This document shows positions 27,737 to 37,052 of a DNA stretch of 64,000 bases, one piece after another (within the stretch, counting starts at the first letter, position 1; each line of letters begins with the position of its first letter). Origin of the DNA: Pseudomonas kielensis (lineage in GTDB: Bacteria; Pseudomonadota; Gammaproteobacteria; Pseudomonadales; Pseudomonadaceae). Made by a program: the position numbers and the translations under genes. Location: assembly GCF_014236655.1 (NCBI RefSeq), contig NZ_JACMYG010000001.1, forward strand, positions 124,001 to 188,000. Direction: 5' to 3'. The notes under the pieces were generated by a model. It was not told the DNA's origin, searched no databases, and saw only the letters and a program-made list of their open reading frames with translations.

Positions 27737-28948
27737 ATGGCCCCCTGGCTGACAGTCGTAGGCATCGGAGAAGACGGCTTCAAGGGACTGGGCAAGCAGG
27801 CCCGGCGTGCATTGCTGGGGGCCACACGGATTATCGGCGGCCAGCGCCAGCTCGATCTGCTGCCGGTGTGCATCCGTGGCGAGCGCCAACTGTGGCCCAG
27901 CCCGTTCTCCCTGGAGCCGCTGCTGGCGCAACGCGGCGCACCGGTCTGTGTGCTGGCCAGTGGGGACCCGATGTTCTATGGCGTCGGCGCCAGCCTGGCG
28001 CGCCAGGTACCCCGCGAGGAGATGCTGATCCTGCCTGCGCCGTCGTCCTGCTCCCTGGCAGCCGCCCGCCTCGGCTGGCCACTGCAGGAGGTGGTCTGCC
28101 TGTCGCTGGTGGCCCGGCCACTGGCCGCGCTCAACAGCCACTTGTTCAGCGGAGTGCGCCTGTTGGTGCTGAGCAACGACCGCCACAGTCCGGCCGCACT
28201 GGCCGCACTGCTGCGTGAGCGCGGTTTCGGCCCGAGCCGGATCAGCGTGCTGGAACACCTGGGCGGCGAGCAGGAGCGGCGGGTCGACGGCCTTGCCAGC
28301 GAGTGGCACGATCCTGAGGTCGCCGACCTCAATGTCCTGGCCATCGAGTGCATCGCCGAACCGAGCACCCCGCGCCTGTCGCGCCTGGCCGGCCTGCCGG
28401 ACTCGGCCTTCGCCCACGACGGCCAGTTGACCAAGCGCGACGTGCGGGCCGTCACCCTGGCCCATCTGGCACCGATACCCGGCGAGCTGCTGTGGGATGT
28501 CGGCGCGGGTTGCGGCTCGATCGGTATCGAATGGATGCGCGCCCACCCCAGTTGCCGCGCCCTGGCCATCGAGGCGGATTCAGGCCGCCAATTACTGATC
28601 GAGCGCAACCGCGACACCCTTGGCGTACCCGGCCTGCAATTGATTCGCGGCAGCGCCCCCCAAGCGCTGGCCGGACTCGAGCGCCCGGATGCGATTTTCA
28701 TCGGCGGCGGCGTGACCCGTGCCGGCGTACTCGACACCTGCTGGGCGCAACTCAAGCCCGGCGGCCGCCTGGTCGCCAACGCGGTCACCCTGCAAAGCGA
28801 AATGACCCTGATGGCCTGGCGTGAACGGCACGGCGGCGAACTGACCCGGCTGCACATCGCCCAGGCCCAGCCATTGGGCGAGTTCGACACCTGGCGCCAG
28901 GCGCTGCCGATTACCTTGCTGGATCTGGTCAAACCCCTCGATGCGTGA
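27737..28948 (+). CDS. cobL: Precorrin-6Y C5,15-methyltransferase (decarboxylating)
   Basis: A 403-residue fusion of CbiE- and CbiT-type methylases that methylates C5 and C15 and decarboxylates C12. The N-terminal CbiE half has [15 protein letters not shown] and [16 protein letters not shown]. The CbiT half starts near residue 235 with [14 protein letters not shown] and has the SAM motif [19 protein letters not shown] 27737 follows TTTGAGGAATATAG. The stop overlaps cbiD by 8 bases. Confidence 0.95.
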   Translation: MAPWLTVVGIGEDGFKGLGKQARRALLGATRIIGGQRQLDLLPVCIRGERQLWPSPFSLEPLLAQRGAPVCVLASGDPMFYGVGASLARQVPREEMLILPAPSSCSLAAARLGWPLQEVVCLSLVARPLAALNSHLFSGVRLLVLSNDRHSPAALAALLRERGFGPSRISVLEHLGGEQERRVDGLASEWHDPEVADLNVLAIECIAEPSTPRLSRLAGLPDSAFAHDGQLTKRDVRAVTLAHLAPIPGELLWDVGAGCGSIGIEWMRAHPSCRALAIEADSGRQLLIERNRDTLGVPGLQLIRGSAPQALAGLERPDAIFIGGGVTRAGVLDTCWAQLKPGGRLVANAVTLQSEMTLMAWRERHGGELTRLHIAQAQPLGEFDTWRQALPITLLDLVKPLDA

Positions 28949-30038
28949 CGAAACCGCCGAACAACCCGCCCCCCTGCGCAGCGGCCTGACCACCGGCAGC
29001 TGCGCCACCGCCACCAGCCTCGCGGCGGCGCGCCTGCTGCTGGGCGGCGGCAGCAGTGATGCGGTGCAGATCGTCCTGCCCAAGGGCAAGCAGGTGCAGA
29101 TGCGCCTGGAGTTCTGCCGGCTGCTGGCCGACGGCGCCGAGGCCGGCACGATCAAGGATGCCGGCGACGACCCGGACGTGACCCACGGCGCCCTGCTCTA
29201 CAGCCAGGTGCGCCTGACCGCCGAGCCCGGCATTCGCTTCAGCGCCGGGCTCGGCGTCGGCACCGTGACACGCCCAGGCCTGGTGCTGGGCGTCGGCGAG
29301 CCGGCGATCAATCCGGTGCCGCGCAAGATGATCAGCGACCACCTCAGCGCCCTGGCCCTGGAGCTCGGGTATGCCGGCGGGTTTGCGGTGACGGTCAACG
29401 TCCAGGACGGTGAAGCCCTGGCGCTGAAAACCATGAACCCGCGCCTGGGCATTCTTGGTGGCCTGTCGATTCTCGGCACCAGCGGCATCGTCCGGCCGTT
29501 TTCCTGCGCGGCCTACATCGCCTCGATCCACCAAGGCATCGACGTCGCCAAGACCAACGGTTACCTGCACATCGCCGCCTGCACCGGCAACGCCAGTGAA
29601 GACACCATGCGCCGGGTCTACAACCTGCCGGAAATCGCCCTGATCGAAATGGGCGATTTTGTCGGGGCGGTGCTCAAGCACCTGCGCAAAGTGCCTGTGG
29701 ATAAACTCAGCCTGTGCGGTGGCTTCGGCAAGATCAGCAAGCTCGCCGCCGGCCACATGGACCTGCACAGCCGACACTCGAGCATCGACCTTGAGCAATT
29801 GGCCGAATGGGCCGCCGCAGTGGGCGCCGACGCCGCACTGCAGCAAGAGATTCGCCAGGCCAACACCAGTCAACAGGCCCTGGCGATGGCCAGTGCCGCC
29901 GGCATTGCCCTGGGTGATGCGGTGTGTCAGCACGCCCTGGCCTTCGCCCGCAGCGTGGTACCGGCCCAGGTCCAGGTCGAAGTGTTTGCCATCGACCGCC
30001 AGGGCGGCATTGTCGGTCACGCAGGAGTATTGCCATGA
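28941..30038 (+). CDS. cbiD: Cobalt-precorrin-5B C1-methyltransferase (CbiD)
   Basis: Methylates C1 of the corrin ring in the route usually called anaerobic. 365 residues with the diagnostic N-terminus [20 protein letters not shown], then [20 protein letters not shown], and [14 protein letters not shown]. It takes the place of the aerobic CobF step, which is absent from this cluster. It overlaps cobL by 8 bases and cobK by 4, so the three are one coupled unit. Confidence 0.94.
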   Translation: MRDETAEQPAPLRSGLTTGSCATATSLAAARLLLGGGSSDAVQIVLPKGKQVQMRLEFCRLLADGAEAGTIKDAGDDPDVTHGALLYSQVRLTAEPGIRFSAGLGVGTVTRPGLVLGVGEPAINPVPRKMISDHLSALALELGYAGGFAVTVNVQDGEALALKTMNPRLGILGGLSILGTSGIVRPFSCAAYIASIHQGIDVAKTNGYLHIAACTGNASEDTMRRVYNLPEIALIEMGDFVGAVLKHLRKVPVDKLSLCGGFGKISKLAAGHMDLHSRHSSIDLEQLAEWAAAVGADAALQQEIRQANTSQQALAMASAAGIALGDAVCQHALAFARSVVPAQVQVEVFAIDRQGGIVGHAGVLP

Positions 30039-30763
30039 AGCGGATACTGTTGCTCGGCGGTATCACCGAAGCCCTGGCGATCGCCCGCACCCTGGGCCCG
30101 CAACACCTCTACAGCCTGGCCGGGGTCGGCCGGGTACCCAGCGACCTGACGTGCCAGGTGCGCGTCGGTGGCTATGGTGGCGCCGAGGGCCTGGCCCGTT
30201 TCATCGAGGATCAAGGCATCGACCTGCTGCTCGACGCCACCCACCCCTACGCCGCACAAATCAGCCAGAACGCCGTCACCGCCGCGCGACTCAGCGCTAT
30301 CCCGTGCTGGGCGCTGCGCCGTCCCGCGTGGCAGGCGCAAGCCGGCGATGACTGGCGCGAAGTCAGCGACTGGGCCGAACTCAGCACAGCCCTCAAGCCA
30401 TTCCAGCGCCCGCTGTTCACCCTGGGCCGCGAGCCGTTGCAGCACCTGGACGAAATCCCCGCCGGACAGTTCTGGACCTTGCGCGCGCTGGAGGTTTATC
30501 CCGGCAACCCACGCTGCGAAGTGCTCGGGGCCCGCGGCCCGTTCCACCTCGAAGACGAACGCGCGCTGTTCGAACGTCGACAGATCGACGTGCTGATCAG
30601 CAAAAACAGCGGCAGCAGCGCCACCGAACCCAAGCTCGAAGTGGCCCGCGAGCGCGGGGTGCCCGTGCTGATTCTCAAGCGCCCGGTGTTGCCGGCGGTG
30701 GATCGGGAGTTTGCCAGCGTGGCCCAGGTGTTGAAGGCACTGTCATTGTCAGACGGTTCCTGA
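30035..30763 (+). CDS. cobK: Precorrin-6A reductase
   Basis: NADPH-dependent reduction of precorrin-6A to 6B. 242 residues from ATG 30035 ([15 protein letters not shown]), which overlaps the cbiD stop (ATGA). Motifs: [16 protein letters not shown] for substrate, and [18 protein letters not shown] near the C-terminus. The upstream part of the open frame lies inside cbiD and is not coding. It is followed directly by the toxin-antitoxin remnant. Confidence 0.94.
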   Translation: MKRILLLGGITEALAIARTLGPQHLYSLAGVGRVPSDLTCQVRVGGYGGAEGLARFIEDQGIDLLLDATHPYAAQISQNAVTAARLSAIPCWALRRPAWQAQAGDDWREVSDWAELSTALKPFQRPLFTLGREPLQHLDEIPAGQFWTLRALEVYPGNPRCEVLGARGPFHLEDERALFERRQIDVLISKNSGSSATEPKLEVARERGVPVLILKRPVLPAVDREFASVAQVLKALSLSDGS

Positions 30764-31095
30764 CCAGAACCGGCAAGGCTCGCCTGCTGGATTGTGAACC
30801 TGTGGGTGAGGCTGTTGATGAAATGCGTGTCCACTACGGGCCTGGCTATCGAATGTACTTCACCCGCAAACACCACGTGGTTTACCTGTTGCGGGTGGGA
30901 GGGGACCGTGTGTTGATCCGTTGTGCGCTCAATGACATTACGCGCGCCACAGGCATGACACAGATCGCCCGCGACACCGGGCTGGGCCGTGAAAGCCTGT
31001 ACAACGCACTCGGCAGCACTGGCAATCCGGAATTCGCGACTATCATGAAGGTGATGAAGGCCTTGGGCCTCAAGCTTCACGCGACAGCCGCCTGA
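30763..31095 (+). pseudogene. In-frame fusion remnant of a RelE/HigB-like toxin and a HigA-like antitoxin
   Basis: The frame reads CEPVGEAVDEMRVHYGPGYRMYF then VVYLLRVGGDR, which is the C-terminal half of a RelE/ParE-HigB-type toxin. It then passes at once into LNDITRATGMTQIARDTG and GRESLYNALG, ending GLKLHATAA, the C-terminal HTH half of the matching antitoxin. The toxin N-terminus, the junction and the antitoxin N-terminus are missing, so an internal deletion of a two-gene module fits best. A GTG at 30802 could still start a 97-residue protein that keeps the whole HTH and so might bind DNA. No ATG opens the frame upstream. Confidence 0.75.
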
Positions 31096-31191
31096 GTACA
31101 CTGCGACACCACACCGCAGGGCAGCTTTTTACTTATCCACCCCGATCAGGCTAAATACGCCGCCTGATCTCCCACATCACCGGATCTGACC

Positions 31192-31593
31192 ATGTCCCGA
31201 CAACGGCTAGCAATTGCCTGGATCGCCTGCTTCGCAGTGCTGTTCAACATGCTCGCCATGCCAATGTCCGGTGCCATGGCCCAAGCGTCCAGCCAGTCCC
31301 CGGCCGAGCAGTTGATGTGGGGCAGTTTCTGCTCCTCCAGTGGCACCCGCATGGTCGCCATCTCCCTGGGCAACCTTGAACAGAAAGCCCCCCCTGGCGA
31401 GCAACACTCCAACATGCAGCACTGCTGGTGCTGCTCGGGCACAGCGCCCCTGGTGGCATTGCCGGGACATGCACCGCAGCTGTACTTCGCCCGGTTCGAA
31501 GCCAATCGCAGCTTGCCGGCGCCCACCCTCGACTCGCCGACACCGCGCCAGCAATGGCCCAGCCTCAACCCCCGAGCCTCGCCCCTGGTCTGA
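31192..31593 (+). CDS. DUF2946-like secreted protein of a copper locus
   Basis: A 133-residue protein with an N-terminal hydrophobic segment (LAIAWIACFAVLFNMLAM) acting as signal or anchor, a Met-rich patch MPMSGAMA, and a CWCC motif near the middle (MQHCWCCSG). This pattern matches DUF2946-type proteins encoded beside PCu(A)C chaperones and copper receptors in Pseudomonas. A role in periplasmic copper handling is inferred from the Cys/Met/His residues and from the neighbours. The next gene starts 46 bp downstream. Confidence 0.8.
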   Translation: MSRQRLAIAWIACFAVLFNMLAMPMSGAMAQASSQSPAEQLMWGSFCSSSGTRMVAISLGNLEQKAPPGEQHSNMQHCWCCSGTAPLVALPGHAPQLYFARFEANRSLPAPTLDSPTPRQQWPSLNPRASPLV

Positions 31594-31639
31594 TTCGATT
31601 CGCAACTAACCTGCGTTTTAATCATTCCGGAGAATTACC

Positions 31640-32134
31640 ATGTCAAAACCATCCCTGGTGAAGCACACGTTGCTGCTCGCCGCTTTGCTGTTGCCTGCCT
31701 GCTTTGCCAATGCCCATGAATACAAGGCCGGTGAGCTGGACATCGCCCACCCCTGGTCCCAAGAGCTGCCGCCCAATGCCCCGACCGTGGCGGCCTACTT
31801 TGTCATTCACAACAATGGCAAAACCGCTGACCGCCTGCTCAGCGTGGATTCGCCTATCTCGGGCAAAGCCGAGCTGCACGAACACGTGATGCAAAAAGAC
31901 CTGATGAAAATGCAGCAGGTGCCCAGCGTCGAGATCCCCGCCGGGGGCACCGTCACGTTCGCGCCGATGGCCTACCACGTGATGCTCATGGAACTGAAGG
32001 ACCGCAGCCTGCTGAGCGACGGCAAGCGTTTCCCGCTGACCCTGCATTTCGAGAAGGCCGGTAACCTCACCGTGGACGTCGCGGTGCAGAAACAACCGCC
32101 CGCCGGCACCGACACGCACCAGCACGCCCAATAA
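31640..32134 (+). CDS. Periplasmic copper chaperone PCu(A)C
   Basis: A 164-residue exported protein with signal peptide MSKPSLVKHTLLLAALLLPA cleaved near ANA-HEY. It carries the Cu(I) ligand pattern H(M)X10MX21HXM: HEHVMQKDLMKMQQV followed by AYHVML. The C-terminus adds a His tail (DTHQHAQ). The family delivers copper to cytochrome oxidase assembly or stores it in the periplasm. GGAG lies eight bases before ATG 31640. It is part of the apparent operon with both DUF2946 genes and oprC. Confidence 0.92.
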   Translation: MSKPSLVKHTLLLAALLLPACFANAHEYKAGELDIAHPWSQELPPNAPTVAAYFVIHNNGKTADRLLSVDSPISGKAELHEHVMQKDLMKMQQVPSVEIPAGGTVTFAPMAYHVMLMELKDRSLLSDGKRFPLTLHFEKAGNLTVDVAVQKQPPAGTDTHQHAQ

Positions 32135-32152
32135 CCGGCAGCAGCACCGCCC

Positions 32153-32620
32153 GTGAACGCGCAGCGCTCACTTGGCCGCAGGCGCACAGCTCCACGCCAG
32201 CCCCCCTTGACGGTCGCGCGTGGCAGCTGGGTCAGCCTGTTTGCCATGTTGATGATCTTTATCGGTCCACTGATTTCTCAGTCGATGCCGATGGGTCAGC
32301 GCGCCCCGATGTCCATGAGCATGTCCATGAGCATGTCCATGGACATGAGCATGGACATGGCGCCCGGTGCCCATGCCGGGCATGAGGCGCAAGCGCCTGC
32401 CGAACACTGCGCACCCCAGGCCGATCACCATGCCATCTGGGAAAAGTGCGGCTACTGCAGCCTGCTCTTCAATTGCCCGGCACTGCCAGGCAGCCAGGCA
32501 CTGGCGATCTTCAACCCACCGCTGGCACAAGGTTTCATCAGCCCCCTGCCTCGCCTGGGCCATGCCCGACTGACCGTCTTCCCCGGCGCCCGCACCCGCG
32601 CCCCACCCATCAACGCGTAA
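32153..32620 (+). CDS. Met/His-rich DUF2946-like membrane protein
   Basis: Starts at GTG 32153, 19 bp after the chaperone gene. One hydrophobic segment (WVSLFAMLMIFIGPLIS) is followed by a Met-rich tract of alternating Ser-Met and Asp-Met (about residues 45-68) encoded by a near-perfect 12-base DNA repeat, then HAGHEAQAPAEHC and CGYCSLLFNC. These are strong Cu(I)/Cu(II)-binding features. The repeat tract could change length by slippage. Function inferred: periplasmic copper binding. 155 residues; the GTG start is supported by position only. Confidence 0.8.
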   Translation: MNAQRSLGRRRTAPRQPPLTVARGSWVSLFAMLMIFIGPLISQSMPMGQRAPMSMSMSMSMSMDMSMDMAPGAHAGHEAQAPAEHCAPQADHHAIWEKCGYCSLLFNCPALPGSQALAIFNPPLAQGFISPLPRLGHARLTVFPGARTRAPPINA

Positions 32621-32710
32621 ACACCCACATCCCCACCGACACGGCCAACTGTTGAACACGACAGCCACAGGCTGCTGGCCGTGTGTTTACGACTGATTGA
32701 TGGAACCGTT

Positions 32711-34840
32711 ATGTCCAGGTTTTCTGCTGCCCCACGCCTGAGCGATGCCCAGGCAACTTTCGCCCCGAACGCCCTGCGCGTTCGCCTCAAGCAAGCCACC
32801 GCACTGCTGTGCGGCGCCCTGCTCGCGCCATTGGCCGGCGCCGCTGAGACGGCCACCGACCACAGCCAGCACGCCGAAGAGCTGAGCCCCACCGTGATCA
32901 CCGGCATTGCCCCCAGCTCGCCCCTGACCATCGTCACCAACCCCAAGGACCCGCGCCAACCGGTGCCGGCCAGTGACGGTGGCGACTACTTGAAGACCAT
33001 TCCCGGCTTCGCCCTGGTGCGCAACGGCGGCACCAACGGCGACCCGGTGCTGCGCGGCATGTTCGGTTCGCGGCTGAACATCCTCACCAACGGCAGCATG
33101 CTGCTGGGCGCCTGCCCTGGCCGCATGGATGCACCCACCTCGTACATTTCCCCGGAAACCTACGACACGCTCACGGTGATCAAGGGCCCGCAAACCGTGC
33201 TGTGGGGCCCTGGCGCCTCGGCTGGCACGATCCTCTTCGATCGCGAGCCGGAAAACTTCGGCGAACTCGGTAGCCGGGTCAACGCCAGCGTGCTGGGCGG
33301 CTCCAACGGCCGCTTCGACAAAGTGGTGGATGCCGCAGCAGGTGGCCCGCAGGGCTACGTGCGGGTGATCGGCAATACGGCCCACTCCGATGACTACAAG
33401 GACGGCAACAATGACACCGTGCCGTCGCGCTACGACAAGTGGAACGGCGACGTCGCCGTCGGCTGGACCCCAAACACCGACACCTTGCTGGAGTTGACTG
33501 CCGGCAAGGGCGACGGTGAAGCGCGCTATGCCGGACGCGGCATGGACGGCTCGCAGTTCAAGCGCGAAAGCCTGGGCCTGCGTTTCGTGCAATCGGACCT
33601 CAGCGAGGTGCTGGAAAAACTCGAGGCCCAGGTCTACTACAACTACGCCGACCACGTGATGGACAACTACACCCTGCGCACGCCCTCCGGCACCGGGATG
33701 ATGGCCGGCCCCATGGCCTCCAACGTCGACCGCCGGACCCTCGGTGCGCGGGTCAAGGCCACCTGGCGCTGGGCCGACCTGCAACTGGTCAGCGGTGTCG
33801 ATGCGCAGACCAACGAACACCGCCAGCGCAGCGCCATGGGCATCGACACCTACAAGGACGTGCCACGCAACAAGGATGCGGACTTCCACAACTACGGCCT
33901 GTTCGGTGAGCTGACCTGGTACGCCGCCGACCGTAATCGCCTGATCACCGGCGCCCGCCTGGACCGCGCCTCGGCCAAGGATTTTCGCCAGAGCATCGGT
34001 TCCGGGATGATGAGCAAGCCCAACCCGACGGCCGACGACACCCGCGCCGACACCTTGCCCAGCGGTTTCGTGCGCTACGAGCACGACCTGGCGGACAGCC
34101 CGACCACCCTCTACGCAGGTCTCGGCCACGCCGAACGCTTCCCGGATTACTGGGAGCTGTTTTCGCCCAAGTCCGGTCCCGTGGGGTCGCTCAACGCCTT
34201 CGACTCGATCCAGCCGGAGAAGACCACCCAGCTCGACGTCGGCCTGCAATACAAGACCCAGGACCTCGAAGCCTGGGCCTCGGCCTACATCGGCACCGTG
34301 CACGACTACATCCTGTTCGACTACACCCCCACGCCCATGGGCACCAGCTCGCGGGCCGAGAACATCAACGCACGCATCATGGGCGGTGAACTGGGCGCAG
34401 CCTACAACCTGACCGCCCACTGGAAAGCCGACGCCACCCTGGCCTACGCCTGGGGCAAAGACACCACCCACGACACCGCCCTGCCGCAGATGCCACCGCT
34501 GGATGCGCGCTTCGGCCTGACCTACAGCGAAGACAATTGGAGTGCCGGTGCCTTGTGGCGCGTGGTCGCGGCGCAAAACCGCATCGACCAGAACAAAGGC
34601 AACGTGGTGGGCAAGGACTACGACAAGAGCCCGGGCTTTGCGGTGTTCTCCCTCAATGGCGCCTACCGCATCGACCAGCACTGGAAGGTCAGCAGCGGCA
34701 TCGACAACCTGTTCGGCAAAGACTACGCCGAACACTTGAACCTGGCCGGCAACGCCGGGTTCGGCTACCCGGCCAGTGATCCACAAGCAATCAACGAACC
34801 GGGTCGCACGTTCTGGACCAAGGTGGACATGAGCTTCTAA
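32711..34840 (+). CDS. oprC: TonB-dependent copper receptor OprC
   Basis: Outer-membrane receptor of 709 residues from ATG 32711 (MSRFSAAPRL); the frame is open upstream. A signal segment ends near AGA-AET. The plug domain contains NPKDPRQPVPASDGGDYLKT, LRGMFGSRLNILTNGSM and VIKGPQTVLWGP. A C-x3-M site (GACPGRMD) and an H-x-M (DHVMD) match the copper ligands described for P. aeruginosa OprC. The barrel ends in WTKVDMSF with a terminal Phe. It follows the copper chaperone genes and is probably shut off when copper is high, as in relatives; I found no regulator site. Confidence 0.93.
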   Translation: MSRFSAAPRLSDAQATFAPNALRVRLKQATALLCGALLAPLAGAAETATDHSQHAEELSPTVITGIAPSSPLTIVTNPKDPRQPVPASDGGDYLKTIPGFALVRNGGTNGDPVLRGMFGSRLNILTNGSMLLGACPGRMDAPTSYISPETYDTLTVIKGPQTVLWGPGASAGTILFDREPENFGELGSRVNASVLGGSNGRFDKVVDAAAGGPQGYVRVIGNTAHSDDYKDGNNDTVPSRYDKWNGDVAVGWTPNTDTLLELTAGKGDGEARYAGRGMDGSQFKRESLGLRFVQSDLSEVLEKLEAQVYYNYADHVMDNYTLRTPSGTGMMAGPMASNVDRRTLGARVKATWRWADLQLVSGVDAQTNEHRQRSAMGIDTYKDVPRNKDADFHNYGLFGELTWYAADRNRLITGARLDRASAKDFRQSIGSGMMSKPNPTADDTRADTLPSGFVRYEHDLADSPTTLYAGLGHAERFPDYWELFSPKSGPVGSLNAFDSIQPEKTTQLDVGLQYKTQDLEAWASAYIGTVHDYILFDYTPTPMGTSSRAENINARIMGGELGAAYNLTAHWKADATLAYAWGKDTTHDTALPQMPPLDARFGLTYSEDNWSAGALWRVVAAQNRIDQNKGNVVGKDYDKSPGFAVFSLNGAYRIDQHWKVSSGIDNLFGKDYAEHLNLAGNAGFGYPASDPQAINEPGRTFWTKVDMSF

Positions 34841-34863
34841 AACGCCTCGCAAGGACGCCATGC

Positions 34864-34900
34864 CTGTAGCAGCGGTCGCAGCCTGCGGCAGCTGCTACAG
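34864..34900. repeat. REP-like palindrome between oprC and the PepSY gene
   Basis: CTGTAGCAGC and GCTGCTACAG enclose a 17-base GC-rich spacer containing its own short CGCAG/CTGCG pairing. This is another widespread Pseudomonas intergenic palindrome type. It falls 20 bp after the oprC stop. Confidence 0.75.
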
Positions 34901-34955
34901 AACCAGCAACCACACAACACCTATAAAAGATTCATCGCCGAGCGGAGTGCTATTG

Positions 34956-36338
34956 ATGAGCCAACCCAAAGTGTCCTTCTACAACCTGGCCTGGCGCTGG
35001 CATTTTTATGCCGGGCTGTTCGTTGCCCCTTTCATGGTGATGCTGGCGCTGACCGGCACCCTCTACCTGTTCAAGCCACAACTCGATCCCCTGATGTACG
35101 GCAACCTGCTGAACGTTCCGGCCGGTCATCACAGCCTCAGTGCCGACGACCTGCTGCGCAGGGTGCAAACGGCTTATCCACAGGGCCAGGTCACCCAGTA
35201 CCTGCCGCCGATCAATGCCGAGCGCAGCGCGCAATTTGTGCTGAAGAACCTGGGCAGCGAACTCAACGTGTTTGTCGATCCGTACCACGGCGACATCCTC
35301 GGCGAGCAGGATGCCACGTACAACCTGCAAGCCATCGCCCGGGCGATTCACGGCGAACTGATGATCGGCACCCTCGGCGATCGCCTGATCGAGATGGCGG
35401 CTGGCTGGGGCATCGTGCTGGTGGTGTCCGGTGTCTACCTCTGGTGGCCACGTGGCAAGGGCGGTGCAGGCATCCTCTGGCCACGCCTGAACAGTCGCGG
35501 CCGGTTGCTGTGGCGCGACCTGCACGCCGTCACCGGTTTCTGGGGCGCGGCGTTGCTGCTGGTCATGTTGCTCAGCGGTATGACCTGGACCGGTTTCTGG
35601 GGCAAGTCCTACGCCCAGGTCTGGAACCAGTTCCCGGCCGCCATGTGGAACAACGTCCCAACTTCCGATGAGCAAGCGCGCAGCCTCAATACCGCCGCGC
35701 GCCAGACCGTGCCCTGGGCCATGGAAAATACGCCGATGCCAATGTCCGGCGACCACGCCGAACACATGGCCCACAACGGCGCCAGCCACGCACCGGCCGC
35801 GCCGGGCATCAGCCTGCAGTCGGTGCAGGACATTGCCGAGCGAGGCCAGGTCGAGCCGGGCTACAGCATCACCCTGCCAACCAGCGCCAGCGGTGTGTTC
35901 ACCATTGCCGTGTTCGCCGATGACCCGCGCAACGACGCCACCCTGCACGTCGATCAGTACAGCGGCAAGGTCCTGGCCGATGTGCGTTGGGAACACTATG
36001 GCAACGTCGCCCGCGCCACGGAGGTGGGCGTGATGCTGCACGAAGGCAAGATGTTTGGTGTGCTGAACCAGATCATCGTGCTCCTGATCTGCCTGATGAT
36101 CCTGCTCAGTGCCGTCAGCGGCGTGGTGATCTGGTGGAAGCGCCGGCCCCAGGGCAAGGTCGGGGTACCGCCGTTGCGTCATGACCTGCCAACCTGGAAA
36201 ACCGGGGTACTGATCATGTTGGCGCTGGCCGTGTTGTTCCCGTTGGTGGGCGCTTCACTGGTGGTGGTGTGGCTGCTGGACCGGTTCCTGCTGGCGCGCG
36301 TAAGCCGGCACACGGCATCGACCTCCCCCTCTTCCTGA
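34956..36338 (+). CDS. PepSY-associated TM protein of the copper locus
   Basis: A 460-residue inner-membrane protein with four hydrophobic segments: FYAGLFVAPFMVMLALTGTL near the N-terminus, GWGIVLVVSGVYLWWPRGKG, a third in TGFWGAALLLVMLLSGMTW, and IVLLICLMILLSAVSGVVIW, plus a last one near the end. The periplasmic loop has PepSY-like parts and a His/Met-rich stretch (MPMSGDHAEHMAHNGASH) that may bind copper. The family is often next to TonB receptors and may reduce metal. ATG 34956 follows GCGGAGTGC; upstream in-frame codons lie in the palindrome region and are not likely coding. Confidence 0.88.
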   Translation: MSQPKVSFYNLAWRWHFYAGLFVAPFMVMLALTGTLYLFKPQLDPLMYGNLLNVPAGHHSLSADDLLRRVQTAYPQGQVTQYLPPINAERSAQFVLKNLGSELNVFVDPYHGDILGEQDATYNLQAIARAIHGELMIGTLGDRLIEMAAGWGIVLVVSGVYLWWPRGKGGAGILWPRLNSRGRLLWRDLHAVTGFWGAALLLVMLLSGMTWTGFWGKSYAQVWNQFPAAMWNNVPTSDEQARSLNTAARQTVPWAMENTPMPMSGDHAEHMAHNGASHAPAAPGISLQSVQDIAERGQVEPGYSITLPTSASGVFTIAVFADDPRNDATLHVDQYSGKVLADVRWEHYGNVARATEVGVMLHEGKMFGVLNQIIVLLICLMILLSAVSGVVIWWKRRPQGKVGVPPLRHDLPTWKTGVLIMLALAVLFPLVGASLVVVWLLDRFLLARVSRHTASTSPSS

Positions 36339-36357
36339 ACACCCCGAGGGACGGAGC

Positions 36358-36389
36358 AACGGTATTTCAAGGGTGCTTGAAATACCGTT
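36358..36389. terminator. Perfect 14-bp hairpin after the PepSY gene
   Basis: AACGGTATTTCAAG and CTTGAAATACCGTT with a 4-base loop GGTG, 20 bp after the stop. The stem is AU-rich and lacks an immediate U-tract, so it may be a weak terminator, an mRNA 3' stabiliser or an operator. Confidence 0.55.
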
Positions 36390-36556
36390 GAACAGTTTGA
36401 AAAGTCTTATCTTGGGTTAGTTTTTTAGCCACTCCCTGATCCTCGCCATACTCCTGCTGCCGCAACTTAAGCACCCACTCACTGGACAGTATTAGTTGCG
36501 GCAACTTCCTACTTTTCAATCCGCACAATTCCTATAAAGAATTGAAAGAGGTCAAC

Positions 36557-36979
36557 TTGATAAAGAAAATTCTAGCCTCCCTCGCCTTCGTTTCACTGCC
36601 GGCACTGGCAGCCCCGCCGCCGTTCACCGGCACCGACTATTCAGGGCATTACCAATGCACTGGCATGGACAGTCATATAGGGGAGTTCAAAGGCACCGTC
36701 GACATGAAGCTCAACCCTGAACAAAGTACCGGCCCGTACGGCGCCTATAGTTTTACCCTGACCCTGACCGACAACTCCCTCTATAAAGGTTTCGCCGCCG
36801 CCCAGGAAACATCACTGGCCATCTACTTCGCACACACGGACCCCGCCCTGAAAGACTACGGCGTGGGCATTGCACAAGTTGGAACCAGTGCCGACGGCAA
36901 GGTCTCTTTTACCAAATACTATTACGGCCCGGAGTATGAAGGCGGTGGCCACGGCATGGAAACCTGCACCCGCCAATAG
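36557..36979 (+). CDS. Small secreted protein of unknown function
   Basis: A 140-residue protein with a clear signal peptide (IKKILASLAFVSLPALA-APP). I start at TTG 36557 because AAAGAGG sits 5 bases upstream; a second TTG at 36542 is possible. The mature part holds two cysteines (HYQCTG and METCTRQ at the end) likely to form a disulfide, and beta-strand-like alternation. It resembles small periplasmic or secreted hypothetical proteins. It stands alone and converges on the large repeat-protein gene, from which it is separated by an inverted repeat. Confidence 0.75.
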   Translation: MIKKILASLAFVSLPALAAPPPFTGTDYSGHYQCTGMDSHIGEFKGTVDMKLNPEQSTGPYGAYSFTLTLTDNSLYKGFAAAQETSLAIYFAHTDPALKDYGVGIAQVGTSADGKVSFTKYYYGPEYEGGGHGMETCTRQ

Positions 36980-36998
36980 CCCTTACCGGCACTCGCGT

Positions 36999-37036
36999 CA
37001 CGATCAAGGGCGTTGCCACTCATGCCTTTGATCGTG
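36999..37036. terminator. Inverted repeat between convergent genes
   Basis: CACGATCAA and TTGATCGTG separated by 20 bases, between the convergent stops at 36979 and 37053. No U-tract, so a weak bidirectional terminator at best. Confidence 0.5.
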
Positions 37037-37052
37037 CGCGGATACCCGCACG

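Noticed and set aside
32687..34861. 724-codon antisense frame over oprC
   Set aside because: Long but His/Val/Gly-rich with no domain; mirrors the third-position GC of oprC.
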